The position numbers and the translations under genes were made by a program. Positions 43,954 to 52,224 of a DNA stretch of 64,000 nt are shown piece after piece (position 1 is the stretch's first letter; the number at the start of each line of letters is the position of its first letter). Under the pieces are notes generated by a model, which saw nothing but the letters and a program-made list of their open reading frames with translations, searched no databases and was not told where the DNA came from. Origin of the DNA: JBLZUR01 sp048565625 (lineage in GTDB: Bacteria > Pseudomonadota > Alphaproteobacteria > Sphingomonadales > Sphingomonadaceae); assembly GCF_048565625.1 (NCBI RefSeq), contig NZ_JBLZUR010000002.1, positions 248,001 to 312,000 on the forward strand. The letters are read 5' to 3'.

Positions 43954-44798
43954 GCTTCACTTCCCCCCTTGGGATAAACGGCGGCAGGCCCGTACTGCGC
44001 GAACGGCACCGGCACGGCGCGGCAGAGGAACACTTCCGGCTCCGGGTTCTCCAGAATCTCGAAGCCGGACGCCCGCAGCATCGCGGCGCTGCACGCCCGG
44101 TTCGGCGCCCACCAATTGGTCCAGTCATTGGCAAAGGACCGCTCGATGAAATGCATCTTCGGATAGGCCGGATCGTCGAAGATGGGTGGGGACTCGAAGC
44201 TGCCGGGCACGAAGAACGGGTGGTCCTCCGGCACGTCGATCACATCCTCGGACCCCTGCTGCATCGTCTGGAACAGCATCAGGTCGCCGGCGACATGCTC
44301 GCGGATCAGGTCGAGCGCGAGGAGGGGGTGCCGCAGGTGATAGAGCACGCCCATGAACACCACGAGGTCGAACTTCTCGGCCAGCGCGCCGACATCGTAG
44401 ACCGACAGCTTGGCGAACTCGACGCCCTCGAACCCCAGCTCACGCGTCGCCAGCCGCGCCTGCGCCAGATAGCGGTCGTCGCTGTCGATCCCGAGCACGC
44501 GCGCCGCGCCGCGCCGCTTCATCTCGACCGAGTAGAAGCCGGCGTTGCACCCGATGTCGAGCACGCTCTTTCCCGTCAGGTCGGTGGGTACGGCGCTTGC
44601 GAAGCGGGCGAACTTGTCGGCGGGATAGTTGCCGAGGAAATGCTCCGGCGCGGTGACAATGCCGCCGCCCAGATCAATGTTGTGGAACCAGGGCGCGAGC
44701 GCCGCGACCTCCTCTGCCAGCCGCGCGGAACGATCCCGATCCACAGGCTGTTCGGCCATCTGCATTCCGTCCCATCCCCTGCCGGACATCGCTGACAT
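43950..44798 (-). CDS. SAM-dependent methyltransferase, CmoB-like
   Basis: A 282-residue class I methyltransferase. VLDIGCNAGFYSVEMKRRG near 79-97 is motif I, GIDSDD near 103-108 is the acidic loop, and VVFMGVLYHLRHP near 146-158 the post-motif II segment shared with CmoB-type tRNA or small-molecule methyltransferases. The genomic setting points to a sugar or lipid substrate rather than tRNA. Its GTGA overlap couples it to the GH-like gene. It probably starts the minus-strand operon, divergent from the GT9-like gene; an ATG at 44765 is an alternative start. Confidence 0.78.
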   Translation of the reverse strand: MSAMSGRGWDGMQMAEQPVDRDRSARLAEEVAALAPWFHNIDLGGGIVTAPEHFLGNYPADKFARFASAVPTDLTGKSVLDIGCNAGFYSVEMKRRGAARVLGIDSDDRYLAQARLATRELGFEGVEFAKLSVYDVGALAEKFDLVVFMGVLYHLRHPLLALDLIREHVAGDLMLFQTMQQGSEDVIDVPEDHPFFVPGSFESPPIFDDPAYPKMHFIERSFANDWTNWWAPNRACSAAMLRASGFEILENPEPEVFLCRAVPVPFAQYGPAAVYPKGGSEA

Positions 44799-44869
44799 CC
44801 TGCTAGGGGATTCGAGCGTCTAAGGTAAGTACCTCCTCCGCAACGCTCCTGGATCATTGCTGTTCCATA

Positions 44870-44921
44870 ATAAAGATAAGGAACGAAACTGATCTATGAT
44901 AATATCATGGATCATCTTTAT
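44870..44921. promoter_or_regulatory. Nested AT-rich inverted repeats in divergent gap
   Basis: TGATCTATGATA at 44890-44901 and TATCATGGATCA at 44903-44914 form a 12-bp near-perfect inverted repeat (one mismatch) around a single base. An outer pair, ATAAAGAT at 44870-44877 and ATCTTTAT at 44914-44921, encloses it. The block is clearly AT-rich in GC-rich DNA and lies between the divergent methyltransferase and GT9-like genes, so it is a likely regulatory or cruciform element of the cluster. Confidence 0.55.
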
Positions 44922-44999
44922 CATCGTAGATGAAGCTGCGATTGACCCTGACGTTGGGTGGAACCCTTCCTACACTCGGCTATTTCCGCGCCCGTGAGT

Positions 45000-45908
45000 A
45001 TGGATCGGTGGACCGCGGCGATCCGCGCGGGCGATTTCGACAGTGCCTGGGCGATGTCGGCTGCATGGCTGGCGCTGCGCGATCCCGCCACCCGCGACGA
45101 TCCGCGCCTGCCTTATCACAAGCGCTGGGTTTGGGACGGCCGCCCGTTCGACGGCTGCGACGTGCTCGTCCGCTGCTATCACGGCCTCGGCGACACCATC
45201 CAGTTCGCGCGCTACCTGCCGCTCCTCGCCCGCCGCGCCGCAAGCCTGACGGTGGAGACGCAGCCGTCGCTGGTCCCGCTCCTCTCCGGGATCGCTCCGA
45301 ACGCCCGGTTCGTTCCCTTCGACCAGGCGCATCCCTCGCCGCCTGCCGCATGCGATATCGAGATCACGGAGCTTCCATTCGCCTTGCGTGAAGGCCCGCT
45401 CTGTGGCGCGCCGTACCTGACGTGCGATGCGGAACCGCTCCCCGCCGGAACCATCGGCCTCTGCTACGAGGGCGGGGATTGGGACCGCAGCCGCTCGATC
45501 GCGCCGGATGCCTTCACGGACATCTGCGCGACCAATCCCGTTTTCACCCTCGTCGGCGCGCCCACCACCCTGCCGGTCCTGAACCCGCAAGGCTGCCCGA
45601 TGGACATGATCGCCACCGCTCGCGCGGTCGCCGCCTGCGCGCTGGTGGTGACGGTCGACACGATGATCGCCCACCTCGCCGGCGCCCTCGGCCGCCCGAC
45701 CGCCCTCCTGCTCAAGGCAGACCCCGACTGGCGCTGGACCCCTGGTGCCGCGACGACGCCGTGGTACGCCTCGATGCGCCTCTATCACCAGACCACGCCC
45801 GGCGACTGGAGCGGGCCGATCGCGCAGCTAACCAAAATCCTCCCCCGCCAGGGGGAGGTGGCGCCGAAGGCGACGGAGGGGGAGGGCGGCGGCGCACCAT
45901 CCAATTAG
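45000..45908 (+). CDS. GT9-like glycosyltransferase family protein
   Basis: About 302 residues. The LVRCYHGLGDTIQFARYLPLL near 44-64 is the donor-site loop of the heptosyltransferase-like GT9 fold, as used by many TPR-fused enzymes. GLCYEGGDWDRSRS near 160-173 and VVTVDTMIAHLAGALGRPT near 215-233 form the second half of the fold. I use ATG 45000; GTG 44994 or GTG 44958 are alternatives. The last 24 residues, from about PRQGEVAPKATEGEGGG, are encoded by a REP-like repeat, so the original C-terminus was shorter. Confidence 0.75.
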   Translation: MDRWTAAIRAGDFDSAWAMSAAWLALRDPATRDDPRLPYHKRWVWDGRPFDGCDVLVRCYHGLGDTIQFARYLPLLARRAASLTVETQPSLVPLLSGIAPNARFVPFDQAHPSPPAACDIEITELPFALREGPLCGAPYLTCDAEPLPAGTIGLCYEGGDWDRSRSIAPDAFTDICATNPVFTLVGAPTTLPVLNPQGCPMDMIATARAVAACALVVTVDTMIAHLAGALGRPTALLLKADPDWRWTPGAATTPWYASMRLYHQTTPGDWSGPIAQLTKILPRQGEVAPKATEGEGGGAPSN

Positions 45909-45969
45909 AGGCCCCTGTCCGCCCCCTCCGTCACGCTACGCCTGCCACCTCCCCCTGGCGGGGGAGGAT
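45837..45969. repeat. REP-like inverted repeat overlapping a gene's 3' end
   Basis: A 26-base arm at 45837-45862, with core CCTCCCCCGCCAGGGGGAGG, is exactly complementary to the arm at 45944-45969. A second GGAGGGGGAGGGC/GCCCCCTCCG pair lies inside. Its left half extends the GT9-like gene's coding sequence in frame. The element is otherwise intergenic and may also act as a 3' structure for the convergent histidine phosphatase gene. Confidence 0.85.
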
Positions 45970-45979
45970 GTCTTTGAAA

Positions 45980-46594
45980 TCAAACCCCCAGATTCAACCG
46001 CACCAACCGCACCCCCTCCGGCCCGATCGTTAGCGTACTGACCGACGCCGGTTCGCAGTCAATCGACAGGATGCGATCCACCCCTACACCCAAATAGTGC
46101 AGCACCAATCCCCGGATCACATCGCAATGGCTGACGCAGGCGATCGTGCGCCCCGCCGGCACCGCCTCGATATGGGCCGCCGCGCGGAGCACCGCCTCCA
46201 TCATCGTCTCGCCGCCCGGCACCCTCGTAACGCCCCGCCGGGCGTTCCACGCATCCCAATCCGGATCACCGTCCAGTTCCGCGAAGCTGCGCCCGGTCCA
46301 GATCCCGAAGTCTACCTCGTCCAGCGCCGGCACCATCTCCACCGGCAGTCCGGTTGCGGTGGCGATCGCCTCGGCCGTCTCTATCGCGCGCGGTCGCGGG
46401 CTGCTGTGGATCGCACCCACCCCCTTGTCGCGCAGCCATTCGCCGAGCCGCGCCGCCTGCGAGCGCCCACGCGCATTGAGCGGGATCACCGATCGGCCGC
46501 TCAGCACACGGCCGACCTCGTCATGGTCGCCGTGCCGGATCAGGTGGATAGTGGCGGTCAGAACGCGCGCCGGAGCTTCTTCATCAGCCGGCAA
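45980..46594 (-). CDS. Histidine phosphatase family protein
   Basis: A 204-residue branch 1 histidine phosphatase (phosphoglycerate-mutase-like). LIRHGDHDE near 17-25 carries the RHG catalytic His, SSPRPRAIETAEA the second Arg, and GETMMEA with CVSHCDVIR near 151-159 the distal His. Substrates include sugar phosphates, adenosylcobalamin phosphates and phosphoproteins; none is indicated here. The start is probably TTG 46594, as no ATG or GTG fits the frame. It is divergent from the epimerase gene, and the 180-bp gap carries inverted repeats. Confidence 0.83.
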   Translation of the reverse strand: MPADEEAPARVLTATIHLIRHGDHDEVGRVLSGRSVIPLNARGRSQAARLGEWLRDKGVGAIHSSPRPRAIETAEAIATATGLPVEMVPALDEVDFGIWTGRSFAELDGDPDWDAWNARRGVTRVPGGETMMEAVLRAAAHIEAVPAGRTIACVSHCDVIRGLVLHYLGVGVDRILSIDCEPASVSTLTIGPEGVRLVRLNLGV

Positions 46595-46695
46595 AAACAG
46601 TCGAGAAGCAGAAGTTCCACGCCCGTCGAAAAATATTTCGGTGGACAGACCCGACAGGGAACAAAGATGAAGAAGCAGCCTTTGTCACGCAAGCA

Positions 46696-46740
46696 CAACA
46701 AAGTCGTCATGTACGACAATAACCTGGGTTAACTTTGTTG
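46696..46740. promoter_or_regulatory. Long inverted repeat in epimerase leader
   Basis: CAACAAAGT at 46696-46704 and ACTTTGTTG at 46732-46740 are exact complements. Inside lies another perfect pair, GTCGT/ACGAC (46703-46717). The block is 34 bases upstream of the GTG at 46775 and could fold in the leader RNA or act as an operator for the six-gene sugar cluster. Confidence 0.45.
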
Positions 46741-46774
46741 CAAGCTGCTGATCCAAGTTAATCAGGGAGGTCGA

Positions 46775-47887
46775 GTGGAGACGATCCTAATCACCGGCGG
46801 TGCCGGTTTCATCGGCCGGTCCGTCGCGGATGAGTTGATCCGCCGCGGCAACCAGGTCCGCGTGCTCGATAGCCTGATCGAACAGGTCCACGGCGAGACC
46901 GACGGTTCGCAGATGCTGAACAAGGATGCCGAGCTGGTCATCGGCGACGTCCGCGACAAGGCGAAGGTCGCGACGGCTCTGAAAGGCGTCGACGCGGTCG
47001 TTCATCTCGCGGCTGAAGTCGGCGTTGGCCAGTCGATGTACGAGGTCGAACGCTACACCTCCACAAACGACGTCGGCACCGCGGTCGTGTTCGAGGCGCT
47101 GATCGACAATCCCGTCCGCCGCGTCGTCACCGCCTCCTCAATGAGCATCTATGGCGAGGGTCTCTACCGCGACGCCGACGGCCAACTGATCGAGGATGCC
47201 GAGCGCAAGTCTCTGAAGGACGGCCAGGCGAACTGGGAACCGGTGGACGCGCAGGGCCGTCCGCTCGCGCCCGTCGCCACGCCCGAATGGAAGCGCCCGA
47301 ACCTCGCTTCGATCTACGCGCTCAACAAGTACGTGCAGGAACGCACGACCCACATCATGGCCGCGCCCTATGGGATCGAGGGCGTCTGCCTCCGCCTGTT
47401 CAACGTCTACGGTCCGGGCCAGGCGCTCTCCAACCCCTATACCGGCGTTCTCGCCATCTTCGCCTCGCGGCTCCTGAATGGACAGCAGCCGATGATCTTC
47501 GAGGATGGGGAGCAGCGCCGCGACTTCGTCCATGTCTCGGACGTCGCCCGCGCCTTCTCCGACGCGCTCGTCCTGCCGCAGGCGTCCGGCGGCACCTTCA
47601 ACATCGGCTCCGGCCATGACCGCTCTGTGACCGAGGTCGCGACCGAACTCGCCCGCGCGATGGGCAAGAACAGCATCGAGCCGCAGATCGTCGGCAAGGC
47701 GCGGATCGGCGACATCCGCCACTGCTTCTGCGACACCACCCTCGCCGCCGACCGCCTCGGCTTCACCGCCGCGCAGGACTTCCAGGAAGGGCTTTCCGAA
47801 CTCGCCGAATGGGTGGCCCAGCAGACCGCCTCCGACCGCGTCGAACAGATGCGCGGCGAGCTGGAAGCGCGGGGCCTCGTCGCATGA
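46775..47887 (+). CDS. NAD-dependent sugar epimerase/dehydratase
   Basis: A 370-residue extended SDR. ILITGGAGFIG near 4-14 binds NAD, ASSMSIYGEG near 118-127 holds the Ser, YALNKYVQE near 177-185 the Tyr and Lys, and RLFNVYGPGQALSNPYTGV near 204-222 is the UDP/dTDP-sugar epimerase signature. The substrate is a nucleotide sugar such as dTDP- or UDP-hexose. GTG 46775 has AGGGAGG just upstream. It starts the gene string that runs by 4-base overlaps to 53294. Confidence 0.88.
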   Translation: METILITGGAGFIGRSVADELIRRGNQVRVLDSLIEQVHGETDGSQMLNKDAELVIGDVRDKAKVATALKGVDAVVHLAAEVGVGQSMYEVERYTSTNDVGTAVVFEALIDNPVRRVVTASSMSIYGEGLYRDADGQLIEDAERKSLKDGQANWEPVDAQGRPLAPVATPEWKRPNLASIYALNKYVQERTTHIMAAPYGIEGVCLRLFNVYGPGQALSNPYTGVLAIFASRLLNGQQPMIFEDGEQRRDFVHVSDVARAFSDALVLPQASGGTFNIGSGHDRSVTEVATELARAMGKNSIEPQIVGKARIGDIRHCFCDTTLAADRLGFTAAQDFQEGLSELAEWVAQQTASDRVEQMRGELEARGLVA

Positions 47888-48954
47888 GCGCGGCGGACGA
47901 CCGGCCCGTTCTCGTCACCGGCGGCGCGGGCTTCATCGGATCCAACATCGCCGATCGCCTGGCGGTGGAGGGCCACCGCGTCCTCATCTACGACGCGCTC
48001 TCCCGCGCCGGTGTCGAGGATAATCTCAACTGGCTGAAGCGTAATCACGGCGATCGGATCGAGGCGATCATCGCCGACATCCGCGACGAGGACCGCCTCG
48101 CCGCCGCCGCGACCCGCGCCAAGGCCGTGTTCCACATGGCCGCGCAGGTGGCGGTCACTACCAGCCTCACCGATCCGCGTGACGACTTCACCATCAACAT
48201 CGCCGGCACGCTCAACCTGCTCGACGCGCTCCGCACCGGTGCGCCGGACACGCCGGTCATCTTCGCCTCCACCAACAAGGTCTATGGCGACCTCATCGAC
48301 CTCGACTTCGCGGTCGAGGGCGAGCGCTATGTCGCGACCGACCCGCAGGTCGCCGCCTACGGCATTGGCGAGGCACGCCCGCTCGACTTCCACACGCCCT
48401 ATGGCTGCTCCAAGGGTGCCGCCGACCAGTACGTGCTAGACTATGCGCGCAGCTACGGCCTGCGCGCCGCCGTCCTCCGCATGAGCTGCATCTATGGCCA
48501 GCGGCAGATGGGGACCGAGGATCAGGGGTGGGTCGCGCACTTCCTGATCCGTGCTCTCGAGGGGCGACAGATCACCCTCTACGGCGACGGACGACAGGTT
48601 CGCGACATCCTCGACGTGTCGGACGCGGTCGATGCCTATCTCGCCGTCTGGCGCGATATCGACACGGTCAAGGGTCGCGCCTTCAACCTCGGTGGCGGCC
48701 CGGCCAATTCGATCAGCCTGCGCGAGCTTCTCGCCCATATCGGCGGCGTGCTCGGGCGGCCGGTGGACATCCGCTACGACGATTGGCGCGCGGGCGACCA
48801 GCGCTACTTCGTCGCGGACACCCGCGCGGGCGACGCGGCGCTCGGCCTCGGTCCTAAGGTGCCGTGGCGCGACGGCGTGGCCCGCCTCGCCGGCTGGCTG
48901 GCCGAAGCGCGTGGCCTCGATCTCGCGCCGGCGCGGCAGGACGTCGCCGCGTGA
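47884..48954 (+). CDS. NAD-dependent epimerase, CDP-paratose 2-epimerase-like
   Basis: A 356-residue extended SDR. VLVTGGAGFIGSN near 10-22, FASTNKVYGD near 126-135 and TPYGCSKGAADQYVLDYAR near 165-183 give the cofactor and catalytic residues. RMSCIYGQRQMGTEDQGWVAHF near 191-212 is typical of the TyvE-like (CDP-tyvelose/paratose) branch. It may make a 3,6-dideoxyhexose epimer or a related sugar. ATGA overlap with the preceding gene implies coupled translation. Donor sugar nucleotide is inferred from family only. Confidence 0.85.
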   Translation: MSAADDRPVLVTGGAGFIGSNIADRLAVEGHRVLIYDALSRAGVEDNLNWLKRNHGDRIEAIIADIRDEDRLAAAATRAKAVFHMAAQVAVTTSLTDPRDDFTINIAGTLNLLDALRTGAPDTPVIFASTNKVYGDLIDLDFAVEGERYVATDPQVAAYGIGEARPLDFHTPYGCSKGAADQYVLDYARSYGLRAAVLRMSCIYGQRQMGTEDQGWVAHFLIRALEGRQITLYGDGRQVRDILDVSDAVDAYLAVWRDIDTVKGRAFNLGGGPANSISLRELLAHIGGVLGRPVDIRYDDWRAGDQRYFVADTRAGDAALGLGPKVPWRDGVARLAGWLAEARGLDLAPARQDVAA

Positions 48955-50033
48955 CATCACGCCGATTGCTGATGACGGCGGATGCGGTCGGCGGCGTGTG
49001 GCAATATGCGACCGAGCTGGGCCGCGCCCTCTCGGCTCTCGACTATGAGGTGGTGCTCGCCCTGCTCGGCCCCGCGCCCACCGATGCACAGCGTCAGGCC
49101 GCCGCCGGCCTTCGCCTGGTGGAGACCGGCCTGCCCGTCGACTGGCTCGCAGAAGACGAAGGCGAGGTGCGCCGCGCCGCCCAGCAAGTCGCGGCGCTTG
49201 CAGGCGAAGTCGGCACCGACGTGATCCAGCTGAATCAGCCAAGCCTCGCCGCCGAGCCGATGCCCGCGCCCGTTATTGCCGTCGCGCATAGCTGCGTCGC
49301 CAGCTGGTGGGCGGCGGTGAAGGGAGGGCCGCTGCCCTCCGACTTCCGGTGGAAGACCGACATGGCGGCGCAGGGTCTCGCCGGCGCGCAGGCGGTGGTG
49401 ACGCCGAGCCGCGCCTTCGCCGAAGCGACCCGCGCCACCTATGGTCTCGCGACCCTGCCGGAGGTGGTCCATAACGGCCGCACACCGATTGCCACCCCAA
49501 ATGGCGCGATGCACGACTTCGTCTTCACCGCCGGCCGCCTGTGGGATGAGGGCAAGAACCTCGCCGTCCTGGACCGCGCCGCCGCCCGCCTTGCCGTTCC
49601 GGTGAAGGCGGCAGGTCCTTACGAGCATCCGGGAGGGGGCCGGGCCGACTTCCCCGAGCTGAGCCTAAAAGGGCCGATGGCGGAGGCGGAACTCGCGTCC
49701 TGCCTCGCCGCCCGCCCGGTCTTCGTCTCGACCGCACTCTACGAACCCTTCGGTCTGGCGGTGCTGGAGGCGGCCCAAGCCGGCTGCCCGCTCGTCCTCT
49801 CGGACATCCCGACCTTTCGCGAGCTTTGGGGCGATGTCGCGATCTTCGTCGATCCCCATGACGATCGCGCCCTAGCCGACATCCTTCAGGCCCTTGTCGG
49901 CGATGAGGCCGAGCGGCTGGCCCTGGGAGAGCGGGCCAAGGCCCACGCGCTCGCCTTCACCCCCGCTCGCATGGCGGCCGGTATGGACCGCATCTACCGG
50001 CGGCTTGCCCCGCCTTCGAAGGCCGCCGCATGA
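48951..50033 (+). CDS. GT4-family glycosyltransferase
   Basis: A 360-residue GT-B enzyme. The N-terminal segment LLMTADAVGGVWQYATELGRAL near 6-27 and the C-terminal STALYEPFGLAVLEAAQAGCPLV near 270-292 (the E-x7-E-like donor motif of GT4) are present. It starts at GTG 48951, overlapping the epimerase stop (GTGA). It transfers a sugar from a nucleotide donor to a glycan or lipid acceptor in the cytosol. The acceptor is unknown. No signal peptide is seen. Confidence 0.86.
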   Translation: MTSRRLLMTADAVGGVWQYATELGRALSALDYEVVLALLGPAPTDAQRQAAAGLRLVETGLPVDWLAEDEGEVRRAAQQVAALAGEVGTDVIQLNQPSLAAEPMPAPVIAVAHSCVASWWAAVKGGPLPSDFRWKTDMAAQGLAGAQAVVTPSRAFAEATRATYGLATLPEVVHNGRTPIATPNGAMHDFVFTAGRLWDEGKNLAVLDRAAARLAVPVKAAGPYEHPGGGRADFPELSLKGPMAEAELASCLAARPVFVSTALYEPFGLAVLEAAQAGCPLVLSDIPTFRELWGDVAIFVDPHDDRALADILQALVGDEAERLALGERAKAHALAFTPARMAAGMDRIYRRLAPPSKAAA

Positions 50034-51139
50034 AAATTGCCTATTTCACCCACTCGCTCGACAGCTGCTGGAACCACGGCAACGCCCATTTTCTCCGCGG
50101 TCTGCTCCGCGAGCTGATCGCGCGTGGCCATGACGTGCGCGCGCTTGAGCCCGCCGACAGCTGGAGCCGCGCCAATCTCGTCGGCGATCATGGCGAAATC
50201 GGACTGGACGCCTATCGCAGCGCCTATCCCGAACTCTCCTCCGACCGCTTCGCCGCCGCCGACGATGTTGTCGCCCTGATCGGCGATGCCGAGCTGGTGA
50301 TCGTCCACGAATGGAACGACCCCGCTTTGGTCGCCGCGATCGGCGCGCTCCGGAAGACAGGTGTCGCCTTCACCCTCCTCTTCCACGACACGCACCACCG
50401 CGCCGTCAGCGATCCCGATGCAATCCGCGCCTTCGATCTCTCCGGCTATGACGGCGTCTTGGCCTTCGGGGAGACCTTGTCGGAGGTCTATCGCCGCTGG
50501 GGCTGGGCCGGGCGCGTCTGGACGTTCCACGAGGCCGCCGACACCCGCCTGTTCCACCCACCGGAGCAGGAGGGCGATCGCAACGGCCTGATCTGGATCG
50601 GCAATTGGGGGGATGGCGAGCGCACGCAGGAGATCGAGACCTTCCTGCTCCGTCCCGCCCAGGCGGCCGGCCTCTCGCTCGACATCCACGGCGTTCGCTA
50701 TCCGGACGCGGCGAAGGACCTCCTCGCCCGCTACGGCGCCACCTATCGCGGATGGGCTCCAAATGCCGCCGCCCCCGCGCTCTTCGCCAGCCGTATAGCC
50801 ACGGTCCACGTCCCCCGGCGCTATTACACCACCATTTTGCCCGGCATCCCGACGATCCGCGTGTTTGAGGCGCTCGCCTGCGGCATCCCGCTGCTCTCCG
50901 CCCCCTGGGACGACAGCGAAGGCCTGTTCCGCATCGGTCAGGACTTCCTGATGGCGCCCGACGAGGCCGCGATAACCCGCCACATGCGTGAGATCCGCAG
51001 GGACCAGGACCTCCGCAACGCGCTCATCGCCTCGGGTCTCGAAACCATCCGCGCCCGCCACACCTGCTCGCATCGCGTCGATGAGCTTCTCGCCATCGCC
51101 GCCACCCTCAATCAGCTGCCCGAGAGAACCGCCGCATGA
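50030..51139 (+). CDS. CgeB-like glycosyltransferase, copy 1
   Basis: A 369-residue protein of the CgeB-like GT-B group. It opens MKIAYFTHSLDSCWNHGNAH, with the CWNHGN motif repeated in related form in the next two proteins. The segment TIRVFEALACGIPLLSAPWDDSEGLF near 280-305 is a GT-B donor site. The family is named for spore-coat proteins but is widespread in glycan clusters. ATGA overlap on both sides. Confidence 0.82.
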   Translation: MKIAYFTHSLDSCWNHGNAHFLRGLLRELIARGHDVRALEPADSWSRANLVGDHGEIGLDAYRSAYPELSSDRFAAADDVVALIGDAELVIVHEWNDPALVAAIGALRKTGVAFTLLFHDTHHRAVSDPDAIRAFDLSGYDGVLAFGETLSEVYRRWGWAGRVWTFHEAADTRLFHPPEQEGDRNGLIWIGNWGDGERTQEIETFLLRPAQAAGLSLDIHGVRYPDAAKDLLARYGATYRGWAPNAAAPALFASRIATVHVPRRYYTTILPGIPTIRVFEALACGIPLLSAPWDDSEGLFRIGQDFLMAPDEAAITRHMREIRRDQDLRNALIASGLETIRARHTCSHRVDELLAIAATLNQLPERTAA

Positions 51140-52224
51140 AGATCGCTTTCTACGGATCGAGCCTCCTCTCCTCCTACTGGAACGGGGCCGCCACCTACTA
51201 TCGCGGCATCCTCGGCGAACTCGCCCGTCGCGGCTACGCCATCACCTTCTACGAACCAGATGCCTTCGACCGGCAGCAGCATCGCGACATCGATCCGCCC
51301 GAATGGTGCCGCTCCGTGGTCTACCCGGCGACCGACGACGGCCTCCGCTCCGTCCTTGCCGAGGCGGGAGATGCCGACATCGTCGTCAAGGCGAACGGCG
51401 TCGGCGTCTTCGATCGCGAGCTTCTGGAGGGTGTCACCGCGCGCGCCCGGCCCGGCGCGCTCCGCATCTTCTGGGATGTCGACGCCGCCGCCACGCTGGA
51501 CGAGATGCGGGGCGACCCCTCGCATCCGGTCCTCCGTGCGCTGCCGGACCTCGACATGGTGTGCACCTATGGCGGCGGCCCGCCGGTGATTGACGCCTAT
51601 CAGGGCTTCGGCGCGGCCGCCTGCATCCCGGTCTACAATGCGCTGGACCCGAGCACGCATCACCCGGTCGACCCGGATGGGCGCTTCGCCTGCGACCTCG
51701 CCTTCCTCGGCAACCGCCTCCCCGACCGCGAGGCGCGCGTGGAGGAGTTCTTCCTGCGCCCCGCCGCCGCACTCGCCGACCGCAGCTTCCTGATCGGCGG
51801 CAATGGCTGGGAGACGAAGGACATGCCGGCGAATGTCCGCCATCGCGGCCATGTCTATACGACCGAGCACAACGCCTTCAACGCGACCCCGCTCGCCGTC
51901 CTCAACGTTGCCCGGGACAGCATGGCGGCGATCGGCTTCTCCCCGGCCACCCGCGTGTTCGAGGCGGCGGGCGCCGCCGCCTGCCTCATCACCGACGCAT
52001 GGGAAGGGATCGAACTTTTCCTGAAGCCGGATGAGGAGGTCCTCGTCGCCCGCGACGGTCAGGACGTCGCCGACCACCTCGCCGCGCTCACCCCCGAACG
52101 CTCCCGCGCGATCGGTCAGGCCGCGCTCGCCCGCGTGAAGGCCGAACATACCTACGCCCTGCGTGGTGCGCAGGTCGACGCACTCTTTCGCGATCACTTC
52201 GCTGGCAAGCGGGAGGCGGCATGA
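51136..52224 (+). CDS. CgeB-like glycosyltransferase, copy 2
   Basis: A 362-residue paralogue of its two neighbours. It opens MKIAFYGSSLLSSYWNGAAT, and its C-terminal region TRVFEAAGAAACLITDAWEGIELF near 270-293 corresponds to the donor site of copy 1. The YWNG/WGNG motif takes the place of CWNHGN. Overlaps of 4 bases on each side imply one translated unit. The three tandem copies probably add successive sugars or act on different acceptors. Confidence 0.83.
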   Translation: MKIAFYGSSLLSSYWNGAATYYRGILGELARRGYAITFYEPDAFDRQQHRDIDPPEWCRSVVYPATDDGLRSVLAEAGDADIVVKANGVGVFDRELLEGVTARARPGALRIFWDVDAAATLDEMRGDPSHPVLRALPDLDMVCTYGGGPPVIDAYQGFGAAACIPVYNALDPSTHHPVDPDGRFACDLAFLGNRLPDREARVEEFFLRPAAALADRSFLIGGNGWETKDMPANVRHRGHVYTTEHNAFNATPLAVLNVARDSMAAIGFSPATRVFEAAGAAACLITDAWEGIELFLKPDEEVLVARDGQDVADHLAALTPERSRAIGQAALARVKAEHTYALRGAQVDALFRDHFAGKREAA

